A stretch of 41,979 nucleotides of DNA from Bacteroidota bacterium (GTDB taxonomy: Bacteria; Bacteroidota; Bacteroidia; NS11-12g; UBA955): NCBI GenBank assembly GCA_027621365.1, contig JAQCBH010000017.1, positions 1 through 41,979 on the forward strand, written 5' to 3'. Below the pieces are notes generated by a model. The model was not told where the DNA came from. It saw only the letters and a list, made by a program, of their open reading frames with translations, and did no database searches. Below are positions 7,296 through 15,434 of the stretch, in pieces. Each line of letters begins with the position of its first letter. Positions within the stretch are counted from its first letter, which is position 1. The position numbers were made by a program, and so were the translations under genes.

Positions 7296-8793
7296 TCAAT
7301 TCGAGTTTTCCCTCTTTTGATTCAATGATACTGGGATTGGATTCCCAGTCTTGCCAATTCAAGTATTGGCCGTTGAAATGGTGAATCAATCGGCGGCAGG
7401 AAGGATCCAATACAACCTTGTATCCGGCGGGAATGAAGACGGTTACTTCGACCTCTTGTTTGCGCCAAACAACACCTGATTCGCTGCCCAATCCAAACTG
7501 CTGAGAGAGTTGCAATTCGTTGTTTTTGACTTCAATGGGGTATTCAATCATGGCCGCCCGCTCCATGGCTGCTGCGCGACTTTTGCCTCGCGCCGAACGC
7601 GTAATGCGCACATAGGGCAAGCTGTCTTGTGTGGCCGCCAATTTCAAAGACACATCTTCACTTAGCTTATTGGCCAACAATTCATTCCAATCGCTCTCGC
7701 CATAGTAATCCACTTTTCGCCCGTCTACATCCAAATGTAGGTGGTGCTCGCGAAAGGCCTTAGGCTTTACCCCAGAAACCCGAATCTTCAAGGCCTGCTC
7801 GGATGTGGCGCCGTTGCATGTTATTTCCTGATCCCATTCGGCCACATTCGAGAAATCCCGACCCACTTGAGCAGTCAGTACCATCAAGTAGGAGAAAGCC
7901 AGCAATACCATAACGGCCTTTACTGTCTTCACCCACAAGGGCAATCGGCGACCATTGACCAACAAGCGCAAAGCCACATAGAACAAAGAAATCACCGGAA
8001 TCAGCACCAACACAGCCGCCGAAACAAAGGCCCAAATCGCTTGGGTTCCGTCGACGAAAAAATAGTCCTGGATCAAACCATAGGTAAAACTCAAGGCCCC
8101 AGCCGATGCGATCACTCCCACCGATACGGGAACGAAGGCCACCAGCAAAGCGATCAACAACACCCCTCCTAAAAAGCGACCCAATCGCGAACCCTGATTG
8201 CGCATCCAAGCCTCGGCCTGAGGCTTGCCTTTGCGAAATGCTTCTTCGACATCACGGCTCAAATCATTGGCCAAGTTTTTCAAATTGACCTCTTCTCCTT
8301 TCATTTCAAGCTGCTGTGTCGGGCTATTGGCCTCATCCAACACAAGGGCGAGAATGATGTATAAGGGAAATCCGAATCCGCCGGCGATGACAGCCAAGAC
8401 AAAAGCCAAGCGTATCCAAGTCACTTCGATCCCCAAATAATGAGACAAACCGGCGCAAACTCCGAAGATTTTCTTGGAGTAGGGATCGCGATACAACTTG
8501 CGACGAGTGGAATTTACTGCAGGCTCAGAAGCCGGATTTTCGGCCTCGTGCAAATCTTCGACCTCGCCGATTTGCGCCATCACCTCTTCCACGTGATGCA
8601 TCAAAATCGCTTCGGCCCCTTGGTTCAACTTATAGGAGAACAGCTCGGCAATGCGACGCTCAATATCGTCGTATGCTTCTGCATCTTGAACGGCCGCTCG
8701 CAGTTGATCCAGGTACTGCTTCAGCGTTTGGTAGGCGGCTTCATCAATGGGAAATACAAACCCTTGAATGTTGGCTTTGATTATTTTTTGCAT
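7282..8793 (-). CDS. PspC-domain membrane protein
   Basis: This 503-residue protein carries a PspC domain near residues 98-153 (KLYRDPYSKKIFGVCAGLS, then IRLAFVLAVIAGGFGFPLYI), followed by several more membrane segments to about residue 310. The C-terminal half (about 320-503) is a soluble, beta-rich domain. The N-terminal 95 residues hold an amphipathic helical region (DIERRIAELFSYKL). PspC proteins sense or respond to membrane stress. In Bacteroidota this long form is usually encoded directly after a PadR regulator, as here: the padR stop is 2 nt before this ATG, so the two are co-translated. It is probably controlled by that regulator; what it senses is unknown. Confidence 0.85.
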   Translation of the reverse strand: MQKIIKANIQGFVFPIDEAAYQTLKQYLDQLRAAVQDAEAYDDIERRIAELFSYKLNQGAEAILMHHVEEVMAQIGEVEDLHEAENPASEPAVNSTRRKLYRDPYSKKIFGVCAGLSHYLGIEVTWIRLAFVLAVIAGGFGFPLYIILALVLDEANSPTQQLEMKGEEVNLKNLANDLSRDVEEAFRKGKPQAEAWMRNQGSRLGRFLGGVLLIALLVAFVPVSVGVIASAGALSFTYGLIQDYFFVDGTQAIWAFVSAAVLVLIPVISLFYVALRLLVNGRRLPLWVKTVKAVMVLLAFSYLMVLTAQVGRDFSNVAEWDQEITCNGATSEQALKIRVSGVKPKAFREHHLHLDVDGRKVDYYGESDWNELLANKLSEDVSLKLAATQDSLPYVRITRSARGKSRAAAMERAAMIEYPIEVKNNELQLSQQFGLGSESGVVWRKQEVEVTVFIPAGYKVVLDPSCRRLIHHFNGQYLNWQDWESNPSIIESKEGKLELISVD

Positions 8794-8795
8794 GC

Positions 8796-9128
8796 TTATA
8801 ATGGTTGGGATTGAATGGTGGTAACGGCAAATTCCAATTCGGACCAGGTTTGCTTCAATTGTTGCAAAAACTCCGATCCTTCAGGGGTCAATGAATAATA
8901 TTTTCGGGGCGGCCCAGAGCTGGATTCCTCCCATTTGTACTGAAGGAGTCCCGCATTTTTCAAGCGCGTCAACAGCGGATACAAGGTTCCCTCGACCACA
9001 ATCAACTTGGCTTGTTTGAGCTTGTCTATGATGTCAGACGAGTATTGCTCTTCGTTTGACAATACCTGCAACACGCAAAATTCCAGTATGCCTTTTCGCA
9101 TCTGCTGCCGGGAGTTCTCCAAATCCAT
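8796..9128 (-). CDS. PadR-family transcriptional regulator
   Basis: The 110-residue protein is a compact winged-helix PadR regulator. It has the typical opening (QMRKGILEFCVLQVL), the wing segment VEGTLYPLLTRLKNAGLL at about residues 46-63, and the YYSLTPEG motif. There is only a short C-terminal dimerisation helix, as in subfamily-2 PadR proteins. It is the first gene of the padR-pspC operon. A -7 box (9133-9140) lies 4 nt before its ATG, and 17-bp-spaced repeats just upstream (9137-9175) look like its own operator, so self-repression is likely. Confidence 0.9.
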   Translation of the reverse strand: MDLENSRQQMRKGILEFCVLQVLSNEEQYSSDIIDKLKQAKLIVVEGTLYPLLTRLKNAGLLQYKWEESSSGPPRKYYSLTPEGSEFLQQLKQTWSELEFAVTTIQSQPL

Positions 9129-9132
9129 GGAG

Positions 9133-9140
9133 CAAAACTA
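9133..9140 (-). promoter_or_regulatory. -7 box of the padR-pspC operon
   Basis: TAGTTTTG on the minus strand matches TAnnTTTG exactly and ends 4 nt before the padR ATG. It overlaps the first unit of the upstream repeat array. Confidence 0.65.
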
Positions 9141-9175
9141 TGCAACATTTAGTACTATGCAATACAAAGTACTAT
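9137..9175. repeat. 17-bp-periodic repeats, probable PadR operator
   Basis: ACTATGCAA occurs at 9137-9145 and 9154-9162, and ACTAT again at 9171-9175, giving a 17-bp period. AGTACTAT occurs at 9151-9158 and 9168-9175. On the minus strand TAGTACT and AGTACTA form a perfect 7-bp inverted repeat with an 11-nt spacer. The array covers the region just upstream of and overlapping the padR -7 box. Confidence 0.55.
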
Positions 9176-9238
9176 AAAAAACACCTTTTCATCGACGAGT
9201 ATTTGGCATAGCATTTGATACTAAAGGGTCGATTCATC

Positions 9239-9622
9239 ATGAAACACTGGCTTCTTTTTGCAACCGTTTTGCTGGGCATTTGCTCATCAGCCCACGCGCA
9301 AAAGCATGTAGATGCCAATGCTTACACCCAACACCCGGCTGAATACAACAACCAGGTGGTCAAAATATCCAACATCATTTTGATCAAACCGTCTTCGCGA
9401 GATGAATGGTATGCTATTCAATTTCGCGAATGTCCCAAAGGCTACAACCCCATTGCCATTCAGTTCCCTGACCTGGGATACCGCGGCCGTTTCATGATTC
9501 ACCAAAACTTGGCCGGTACGTTCGTAGAGAATCAACACATCATCGCCGATGTGGTTATCGAGGTCAATCTCAACGGTCCATCCATGTTCTCGGTGGTAAC
9601 CTACGTGGAACCGCATCGATAA
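9239..9622 (+). CDS. Small exported protein of unknown function
   Basis: The start at 9239 gives a clean signal peptide (MKHWLLFATVLLGICSSAHA, cut before Q); the in-frame start at 9215 adds eight residues ahead of it. The mature part is about 107 residues, beta-rich, with one Cys (FRECPKGY) and no recognised catalytic motif. Its layout (Tyr-Asn-Asn-Gln-Val-Val-Lys-Ile-Ser, then a strand-rich barrel-like body) recalls small OB-fold-like periplasmic proteins, but I would not assign it. It is divergent from padR and lies about 100 bp before the next exported protein. I see no clear TAnnTTTG box for it. Confidence 0.65.
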   Translation: MKHWLLFATVLLGICSSAHAQKHVDANAYTQHPAEYNNQVVKISNIILIKPSSRDEWYAIQFRECPKGYNPIAIQFPDLGYRGRFMIHQNLAGTFVENQHIIADVVIEVNLNGPSMFSVVTYVEPHR

Positions 9623-9703
9623 GCCTTAAGTTTCCTACCGTTACCTTCGTGAGCCATAGACCGGCTCCAATCGAACTCAACCCTGAGTTCTTTGAAAAGG
9701 ACC

Positions 9704-9711
9704 TATCTTCG
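9704..9711 (+). promoter_or_regulatory. -7-like box before the 9718 gene
   Basis: TATCTTCG, one mismatch from TAnnTTTG, ends 6 nt before the ATG at 9718. It supports that start over the in-frame GTG at 9649. Confidence 0.45.
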
Positions 9712-9717
9712 CGGAAC

Positions 9718-10335
9718 ATGAAAAAATTGGGAATTCTAACCGCTTTGGTCCTGTTTAGCCAAGCCGCATTTGGGCAGCTTCAACTTTCATTCATCAGCAT
9801 CGATCAAAATGCTGTGACCACGGTTCCGCGTTACGCTCTTGACTTCCCCTTCATCAAAAATTTGCACGAAGGCGGCATGCACGCCGGCTTTAGCATTCGC
9901 AACCAAGGCATCATTTACGACGAGGCCAACAGCGGCGACCGCATCAAGTTTCGCGCTTATTCCTTGAGCCCCGAAATCAAGACGAGACAAAAATTTGGTT
10001 CAGTGGCTGTCGAAATTGGCGCTGGCATGGATTGGTATTTTCACTACAAGCAAAAGCGATTTGTAGGCGGTGAGCGCAGCAACAAAACCACTGAATTCTC
10101 TCAGTGGATTCCCAATCCTGGAGTGAGCAATGTAAATCGAGTCAATCAATTCAACCCCTACGCCCGTTTTGCCATAGGCAAGAAATCAGGACCCGGTCTG
10201 TATGTCGAGTACTATTTTCTGAAAGATTTCTTGAATGCTGATTACAGCTATACCGATGCCACGGGTATGGAAGTAAAGCCCTATGGCGGCTTTTCCACTC
10301 AGCGCATGAACATTGGCATTTGGGTAGCCCTCTAA
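9718..10335 (+). CDS. Exported beta-rich protein, probable outer-membrane barrel
   Basis: From the ATG at 9718 the protein has a signal peptide (MKKLGILTALVLFSQAAFG) and about 185 mature residues. It shows alternating strands, aromatic girdles and a final segment ending in an aliphatic residue (MNIGIWVAL), as in small outer-membrane barrels. There is no named family I can support. The upstream GTG at 9649 would add a soluble 23-residue extension before the signal peptide and is rejected. Its stop is 1 nt before the helicase start, so the two are probably one transcript, although their functions look unrelated. Confidence 0.7.
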   Translation: MKKLGILTALVLFSQAAFGQLQLSFISIDQNAVTTVPRYALDFPFIKNLHEGGMHAGFSIRNQGIIYDEANSGDRIKFRAYSLSPEIKTRQKFGSVAVEIGAGMDWYFHYKQKRFVGGERSNKTTEFSQWIPNPGVSNVNRVNQFNPYARFAIGKKSGPGLYVEYYFLKDFLNADYSYTDATGMEVKPYGGFSTQRMNIGIWVAL

Positions 10336-10336
10336 G

Positions 10337-12532
10337 ATGGAAGCCAGTTCAGCCTCTGACCTGGCCTTTGAATGGGTAGAACATACCCGCAAGAGTTTGT
10401 TCTTAACCGGTGAAGCCGGAACGGGTAAAACTACTTTCCTGAAAAAAATCGTCCGAGAGACGCACAAGAAAACAGTGGTAGTTGCACCCACCGGGGTGGC
10501 GGCCATCAATGCTGGAGGTAGCACCATTCACAGTATGTTCGGGTTACCCACTCGAATGTTCGTCCCCACCTACGATCCTGTAGACCCCAATGAGGCCCAA
10601 AACATCCCCATGATGCAAGGGCATTTTCATTATTCCAAAGCCAAGTTGGAATTGCTGCAGAATTTGGAACTCCTGATCATCGATGAGATTTCCATGGTTC
10701 GCTGCGATTTGTTGGATGCCATCGATTTGGCCTTGAAAAGCGCGCGTCGAACTCAACTCCCTTTTGGCGGGGTTCAATTGCTCATGATTGGCGACCTGTT
10801 TCAATTGCCACCGGTGGTGCGTCAGCAAGAAGGCGTCCTCCTCAACCAGCACTATCCCAGCCCCTATTTCTTTTCGGCAAAATCCTATGCCGAGCTCGGG
10901 GCTGCCGTGATGGAATTGACTGAAATTCATCGCCAGCGAGACCGCTCCTTCATTCAATTGTTGAACAACGTGCGCCATGCCCAACTGGACTACGATGATT
11001 TCGAATTCTTGAACACCAAGCTTCAACCTGATTTCGAACCCGACTCCGACGGATGGATCACCCTGTGCAGCCACAACGCATCAGCCCAGTCGATCAACCA
11101 GCGCAAACTGGAGGAATTGGAGAGTCACTTGTACCGGCATCGCGCCGATATCAAAGGGAACTTCGTGGAAAGTCAATATCCGACCGATGTAGAACTGGAA
11201 CTCAAAGTGGGAGCTCAAGTCATGTTCATCAAGAACGACGGCAGCGGTGAAGGCCGATATTACAACGGCAAATTGGGCATTGTCGACCGCTTCGAGACCG
11301 AAAAAATAGCCGTTCGATTCCCTGAAAACGGGCGAATCATTGAGGTTGAGCGCGAAAAATGGCAAAACCTCAAATACGAATACGACGCAAGCCAGGACAG
11401 TGTCAACCAAAGTGAATTGGGCTCGTTTGAACAATTCCCCTTGCGCTTGGCCTGGGCCATCACCATTCACAAGAGCCAAGGTCTTACTCTGGAAAAGGTT
11501 GTTATTGATGCCGGACGCAGTTTTGCTCCGGGTCAAGTATATGTGGCTTTGAGTCGATGCACCAGCTTTGATGGCATTGTATTAAAAACAGCCATTCAAG
11601 GTCGAAATCTCATGGTCGATGAGCGCTGTTTGGCCTTTTTGGAGAACAAAAGCAAATCGGCCTCCATGATTCGCGACATTCAAAGGGCCAAGCAGGAATA
11701 CGCGCTGGAACGACTAAAGAAACACTACGACACCATTGGGCTTCGCGACCACCTGGCTAGCTTATTGCAAAAAGCACACAAACCAGGCCGCAGCAGCGCC
11801 AAAAAACCAGGTAAATCCTACCCGGTTGAATGGACCCAACACCTGCAAAAAGGCATCATTCACTTGAACGATTGGCAGGATGTATCCCGAAAATTCCACC
11901 ACAGACTGCAGCGCATCTACAATGAACAACAGGACCAATCACAGGTCATTCAAGAGGCTCTGTCGGTTGAATGCACCAAAGCCTCTGAATGGTTTGCTCA
12001 ACAGATCATCCAAACGCTGATGACGCCTTTGGGTGCTCTGATTCAGACCTGGTCTGTCAAGAGTAAATCCAAAACCATCTGGAAAGAAGCAGAGTCCTTG
12101 CAGGAGATTTACTGGGCCAAAGTGATGCAATTGCAAGCCGTGAATTATTTGGGTCACAACCTGTATTCCGGCATTGAGTGGGAAAAACCCGAACATTCTC
12201 CTTCCCTTACCGAACAAGAATTGACGGTTCAAGAGGCTGTGGGCGACAGCATTTTTGCTACCTACCTCCAATTCAAAGAACATCGCGACTTGGCTCATGT
12301 CGCCGTTGAGCGCGATTTGTCATTAAGCACCGTTGAAAGTCATCTGGCCCGATTGATCTTTGAAGACCTTGTTGGCATACAAGAGCTAATGCCCTCAAGC
12401 GATATCGAACAGTTGGAATCGGTCATCAAAGAAGCAAAATCACACAGCGTTTCCCATCTAAAAACCTTGGTTGATCGTCGATTTTCCTATGGTCAATTGC
12501 AGTGGATCAAAGCACATTTAAAAATCAAATAA
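10337..12532 (+). CDS. PIF1/Dda-like SF1 helicase with C-terminal helix-turn-helix domain
   Basis: The 731-residue protein opens with a PIF1-type AAA core: Walker A GEAGTGKT at 25-32, APTGVAA near 50, Walker B IIDEISM at 114-120, GDLFQLPPV near 152, and the late motif HKSQGLTLEKV near 375 with YVALSRC behind it. After residue 430 the sequence becomes charged and helical. The last about 110 residues (SLSTVESHLARLIFEDL) resemble the HTH_40 domain known from RecQ-family C-termini. It should unwind DNA 5' to 3', possibly at stalled forks or G-quadruplexes as family members do. Its immediate upstream partner is an exported protein, so context says little. Length is greater than bare Dda-type helicases because of the tail. 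Confidence 0.88.
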   Translation: MEASSASDLAFEWVEHTRKSLFLTGEAGTGKTTFLKKIVRETHKKTVVVAPTGVAAINAGGSTIHSMFGLPTRMFVPTYDPVDPNEAQNIPMMQGHFHYSKAKLELLQNLELLIIDEISMVRCDLLDAIDLALKSARRTQLPFGGVQLLMIGDLFQLPPVVRQQEGVLLNQHYPSPYFFSAKSYAELGAAVMELTEIHRQRDRSFIQLLNNVRHAQLDYDDFEFLNTKLQPDFEPDSDGWITLCSHNASAQSINQRKLEELESHLYRHRADIKGNFVESQYPTDVELELKVGAQVMFIKNDGSGEGRYYNGKLGIVDRFETEKIAVRFPENGRIIEVEREKWQNLKYEYDASQDSVNQSELGSFEQFPLRLAWAITIHKSQGLTLEKVVIDAGRSFAPGQVYVALSRCTSFDGIVLKTAIQGRNLMVDERCLAFLENKSKSASMIRDIQRAKQEYALERLKKHYDTIGLRDHLASLLQKAHKPGRSSAKKPGKSYPVEWTQHLQKGIIHLNDWQDVSRKFHHRLQRIYNEQQDQSQVIQEALSVECTKASEWFAQQIIQTLMTPLGALIQTWSVKSKSKTIWKEAESLQEIYWAKVMQLQAVNYLGHNLYSGIEWEKPEHSPSLTEQELTVQEAVGDSIFATYLQFKEHRDLAHVAVERDLSLSTVESHLARLIFEDLVGIQELMPSSDIEQLESVIKEAKSHSVSHLKTLVDRRFSYGQLQWIKAHLKIK

Positions 12533-12626
12533 CTGATTTTTAATGATTTGAAAAATTTATAAAACTTTTTTTTGGGGGATATCCTCAGGCAACGGTGTTT
12601 ACCTAAACAACAAGGAGAACACAACA

Positions 12627-13343
12627 ATGAAAAAATTTGCCTTTACCCTCGCAGCAGCCCTCTTGACGAGCCCTGCTTTTGCCCAAATCGAAGTTGGAGC
12701 CGGAATCGGCGCCAGTATTTTCACCGGAGATCTTGGAGGAAGCCAGTACAACTACGCTTTCAACCCCATGGACATTGATGTCATGAGCACTCGATTGGCC
12801 GGTCAAGCTTTTGTGCGTGTTCCCTTGAACTCAAACCTAAACTTCAGAGCCAACCTCAGCGCTGCCCAAGTAGCCGGAAATGACGCATACGCCGGCAACG
12901 AAGGAATCAAAGCACGAGGTGCCTCTTTCACCGGAACTGTAGCTGAATACAGCGCTCGTGTTGAAATTTATCCCAGCGTATTTCACCATTGGTACGGTTA
13001 TGTGGGAGTAGGAAGAACGCTTTACAATTACAACACCCAATTGAATGGAGAAAGCCTTCAAAGTGGCCCCTTGGTTAGCAACGGCGCTTGGTCTGCTCCT
13101 GTGGGAATCGGATTCACCATTCACGATCAGTTCAATGGCGCTCATTGGGACATCGAAGTCAGCACTCGTGTAGTCGGCAGCGATGATCTCGACGGAATCA
13201 GCGGTCCAAGCAGCCGCCAAAACGATAGCTACCACAGCATCACCTTGAACTACAGCTTGCCCATTGGTGCAGCTGGCGCTCAAAAAGGCTACCATCGCCC
13301 GCACAACAAGGGCGGAAAAAGCCCCAAATGCTACCAATTTTGA
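12627..13343 (+). CDS. Outer-membrane beta-barrel protein (DUF6089-like)
   Basis: The 238-residue protein has a signal peptide (MKKFAFTLAAALLTSPAFA) and a glycine- and aromatic-rich barrel. The early segment IFTGDLGGSQYNY and the later VEIYPSVFHHWYGYVGVGR resemble the DUF6089 family of Bacteroidota outer-membrane proteins. An AAGGAG sequence at 12613-12618, 8 nt before the ATG, is one of the few ribosome sites among the chromosomal genes and suggests strong translation. A T-rich stretch (12566-12573) about 50 bp upstream may be the promoter. The gene ends ahead of a strong terminator (13379-13402), so it is monocistronic. Ligand or partner is unknown. Confidence 0.78.
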   Translation: MKKFAFTLAAALLTSPAFAQIEVGAGIGASIFTGDLGGSQYNYAFNPMDIDVMSTRLAGQAFVRVPLNSNLNFRANLSAAQVAGNDAYAGNEGIKARGASFTGTVAEYSARVEIYPSVFHHWYGYVGVGRTLYNYNTQLNGESLQSGPLVSNGAWSAPVGIGFTIHDQFNGAHWDIEVSTRVVGSDDLDGISGPSSRQNDSYHSITLNYSLPIGAAGAQKGYHRPHNKGGKSPKCYQF

Positions 13344-13378
13344 CGTTCTAACAGTAGTTGTTGTTTCATAGAGCAATC

Positions 13379-13402
13379 AAGGGCCTTCGGGCCCTTTTTT
13401 GT
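13379..13402 (+). terminator. Rho-independent terminator after the outer-membrane protein
   Basis: AAGGGCC and GGCCCTT pair around a TTCG tetraloop and are followed by a T-run. It separates the outer-membrane protein gene from the tRNA pair. Confidence 0.8.
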
Positions 13403-13471
13403 TGCCTTTCCCCTCTAACGGGCCCTAGTGAAATTTTCACTGACCCCGAATCTTTTTTGAAATTGAATTCG

Positions 13472-13479
13472 TACCTTTG
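13472..13479 (+). promoter_or_regulatory. -7 box of the tRNA-Arg/tRNA-Pro transcript
   Basis: TACCTTTG matches TAnnTTTG exactly and lies 14 nt before the first base of tRNA-Arg. It probably drives both tRNAs. Confidence 0.6.
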
Positions 13480-13493
13480 CACCCGCCCCTTGG

Positions 13494-13567
13494 GACCCCA
13501 TAGCTCAGCTGGATAGAGCAACTGCCTTCTAAGCAGTAGGTCACAGGTTCGAATCCTGTTGGGGTCG
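13494..13567 (+). tRNA. tRNA-Arg (anticodon TCT)
   Basis: All four arms pair: acceptor GACCCCA/TGGGGTC, D-stem GCTC/GAGC, anticodon stem ACTGC/GCAGT with loop CTTCTAA, and T-stem ACAGG/CCTGT with loop TTCGAAT. The anticodon TCT reads AGA. The discriminator is G and CCA is not encoded in the DNA. It lies 7 nt before tRNA-Pro. Confidence 0.97.
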
Positions 13568-13574
13568 CATATTG

Positions 13575-13680
<106 letters not shown>

Positions 13681-13725
13681 TTTCCCCTCCCCTGTATTCC
13701 ATTCTCAATCCTTACGCTCAAGGGC

Positions 13726-13733
13726 TATTTTTG
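13726..13733 (+). promoter_or_regulatory. -7 box of the phosphatase gene
   Basis: TATTTTTG matches TAnnTTTG exactly and ends 6 nt before the ATG at 13740, predicting a leaderless mRNA. Confidence 0.65.
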
Positions 13734-13739
13734 TCCGAC

Positions 13740-14210
13740 ATGAAGCGAGTTTTGTTTGTTTGCTTGGGAAACATTTGCAGAAGTCCATTGGCTGAAGGCC
13801 TGTTCAAAGAGACCATAAAAGAACGAAACCTTGGCCACGAATTCGAAGTTGATTCTTGTGGAACCAACGGCCTACACGATGGAGAGTCGCCAGACATTCG
13901 AACCCGAAACAACGCCCGCAAACACGGCTTGCAATTGAACCATCAAAGCAGGCAAATTACGCCCGGTGACTTTGAGTATTTCGACCACATCTATGTCATG
14001 GACGAGAACAACTTGCGCACCGTTCGTGGGTTATGCCCAGCCGAGTACCAGTTCAAAATTCGAAAAATTCGAAACTTCGACTCCATCCAAACAGGTAGCG
14101 ATGTCGAAGACCCCTGGTTCGGAGGGGATGAGGGCTTCGAAACCACCTATCAAACCTTGTTGCGCTGCACGTGTTCACTGGCTGACGAACTCCTCACCAA
14201 TCGTGGATAA
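13740..14210 (+). CDS. Low-molecular-weight protein-tyrosine phosphatase
   Basis: The start is 13740, where the conserved N-terminus MKRVLFVCLGNICRSPLAEG begins and a -7 box lies 6 nt upstream; the longer frame back to 13572 runs through tRNA-Pro and is not coding. The 156-residue protein has the P-loop CxxxxxR(S) (CLGNICRS, nucleophile Cys8) and the general-acid loop DPW (VEDPWFGG, about residue 123). These are the defining residues of LMW-PTPs, which dephosphorylate tyrosine, or in some bacteria arginine, on proteins. No tyrosine kinase is beside it. The next gene is a glycosyltransferase with its own promoter, so a link to polysaccharide control is only a possibility. Confidence 0.93.
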   Translation: MKRVLFVCLGNICRSPLAEGLFKETIKERNLGHEFEVDSCGTNGLHDGESPDIRTRNNARKHGLQLNHQSRQITPGDFEYFDHIYVMDENNLRTVRGLCPAEYQFKIRKIRNFDSIQTGSDVEDPWFGGDEGFETTYQTLLRCTCSLADELLTNRG

Positions 14211-14233
14211 CTGGCCCCACAAGATCGTCGTTT

Positions 14234-14258
14234 GAAAGGCTAATTTTGATAGCCTTTC
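14234..14258. promoter_or_regulatory. 9-bp perfect dyad enclosing the GT2 -7 box
   Basis: GAAAGGCTA (14234-14242) and TAGCCTTTC (14250-14258) are exact reverse complements with a 7-nt centre. The -7 box lies inside and the right arm touches the ATG at 14259. It may be an operator, or a hairpin at the start of the message; no T-run follows, so a terminator is less likely. Confidence 0.55.
14241..14248 (+). promoter_or_regulatory. -7 box of the GT2 gene
   Basis: TAATTTTG matches TAnnTTTG exactly, 10 nt before the ATG at 14259, inside the dyad. Confidence 0.6.
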
Positions 14259-15434
14259 ATGTCATTCCTGCTTGACCCTAAGTACTGGAAGATTGCCTTT
14301 CAGTTTACAGAATCAGACCTGATTCCCGCTCTACTGTTCGCTTTAGCAGTTGTATTGCTGCTTTGGTGGTTTTTACTGGTGTGCCACCGAGTCATCATTC
14401 CCAAACCCAGCAAAAAAAAACCCGAATTACCCGAGCCTCAGGGTCCATTCCCTCCTGTCTCAATCGTGGTTGCAGCTCACAATGAATACCAAAATCTGGA
14501 GCAAAACCTAGACAGTTGGCTGCAGCAAGACTACCCTGAATTTGAAGTGGTGGTCATCGATGATCGAAGCACCGACGACAGCCACCTAGTCTTGCTTAGA
14601 AAATCTCAAGAAGACGCGAAGCTGAAAATCGTTCATCTCGATCCCGATTACGTTCGAAACGGAGGAAAGAAACTCGCCCTGACTTTGGGTTTTAAAAAGG
14701 CACAATTTCACCATTTCATATTGACCGATGCCGATTGCCAACCTGCCTCTGATCAGTGGTTGAAGCACATGTGTCAAGAATTCAAGCCGGGCATAGACCT
14801 GGTCATTGCCCCTTCGCCCCTTCGCGTTAAAACTGGTTTTTTAGGCGGGGTAATTCACTTTGAAACGCTCTTGACTCATCTGCATTTCCTGGGATGGGCA
14901 TTGAGACGATCACCCTATATGGGGTTGGGTCGCAACTTGGCCTATACACGTCAAGCTTACGACCGAGTCGGTGGATTTTCCGAACATCATCACATCCCTG
15001 CAGGTGACGATGATTTGTTTGTCCAATCCACATCAAATGACTCAAACACCGCTGTGGTCTTGCGTTCAGAGGCCTTTACCAGCAGCCCGGGTGCACGAAA
15101 TTGGAAGGCCTACACCAAACAAAAAATGAGGCACCTATGGGTGGGCAAAATGTATCCCTCTTCGGTGGGCCGAAAGCTCAGTCTATTCCCGATTTCACAG
15201 TTGGCACTGTTTGTCAGCCTCATTTTTTGGTGGGTTCAGTCAGCCGGCTGGGTATATCCTGCTTTGGCGACTATTCTATCCTTCACTAGCCTCTGGATCA
15301 TCTTTCACCGCAAAGGCAAACAATTGGGCATGACTCAATTCAATCGCCTGTTCCCCATTCACTTAGCCTTCTATTCGCTTTGGTATTTGTACATGGGTGT
15401 CCGGGTATTTTTTACACGCAGAATCGTATGGTAG
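14259..15434 (+). CDS. Membrane-bound family 2 glycosyltransferase
   Basis: The 391-residue protein has one N-terminal membrane segment (about 22-44), a GT-A domain, and two or more C-terminal segments (about 305-380). The GT2 motifs are VSIVVAAHNE (about 68), VVIDDRSTD (about 97), the metal-binding DAD in LTDADC (about 153) and the GDDD acceptor-base region (about 249). A KQKMRHL segment stands where processive enzymes carry QxxRW. It probably transfers a sugar to a lipid or growing glycan at the inner membrane; donor and acceptor cannot be told. The end overlaps rsmG by 7 nt, so rsmG translation is coupled to it. Confidence 0.85.
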   Translation: MSFLLDPKYWKIAFQFTESDLIPALLFALAVVLLLWWFLLVCHRVIIPKPSKKKPELPEPQGPFPPVSIVVAAHNEYQNLEQNLDSWLQQDYPEFEVVVIDDRSTDDSHLVLLRKSQEDAKLKIVHLDPDYVRNGGKKLALTLGFKKAQFHHFILTDADCQPASDQWLKHMCQEFKPGIDLVIAPSPLRVKTGFLGGVIHFETLLTHLHFLGWALRRSPYMGLGRNLAYTRQAYDRVGGFSEHHHIPAGDDDLFVQSTSNDSNTAVVLRSEAFTSSPGARNWKAYTKQKMRHLWVGKMYPSSVGRKLSLFPISQLALFVSLIFWWVQSAGWVYPALATILSFTSLWIIFHRKGKQLGMTQFNRLFPIHLAFYSLWYLYMGVRVFFTRRIVW

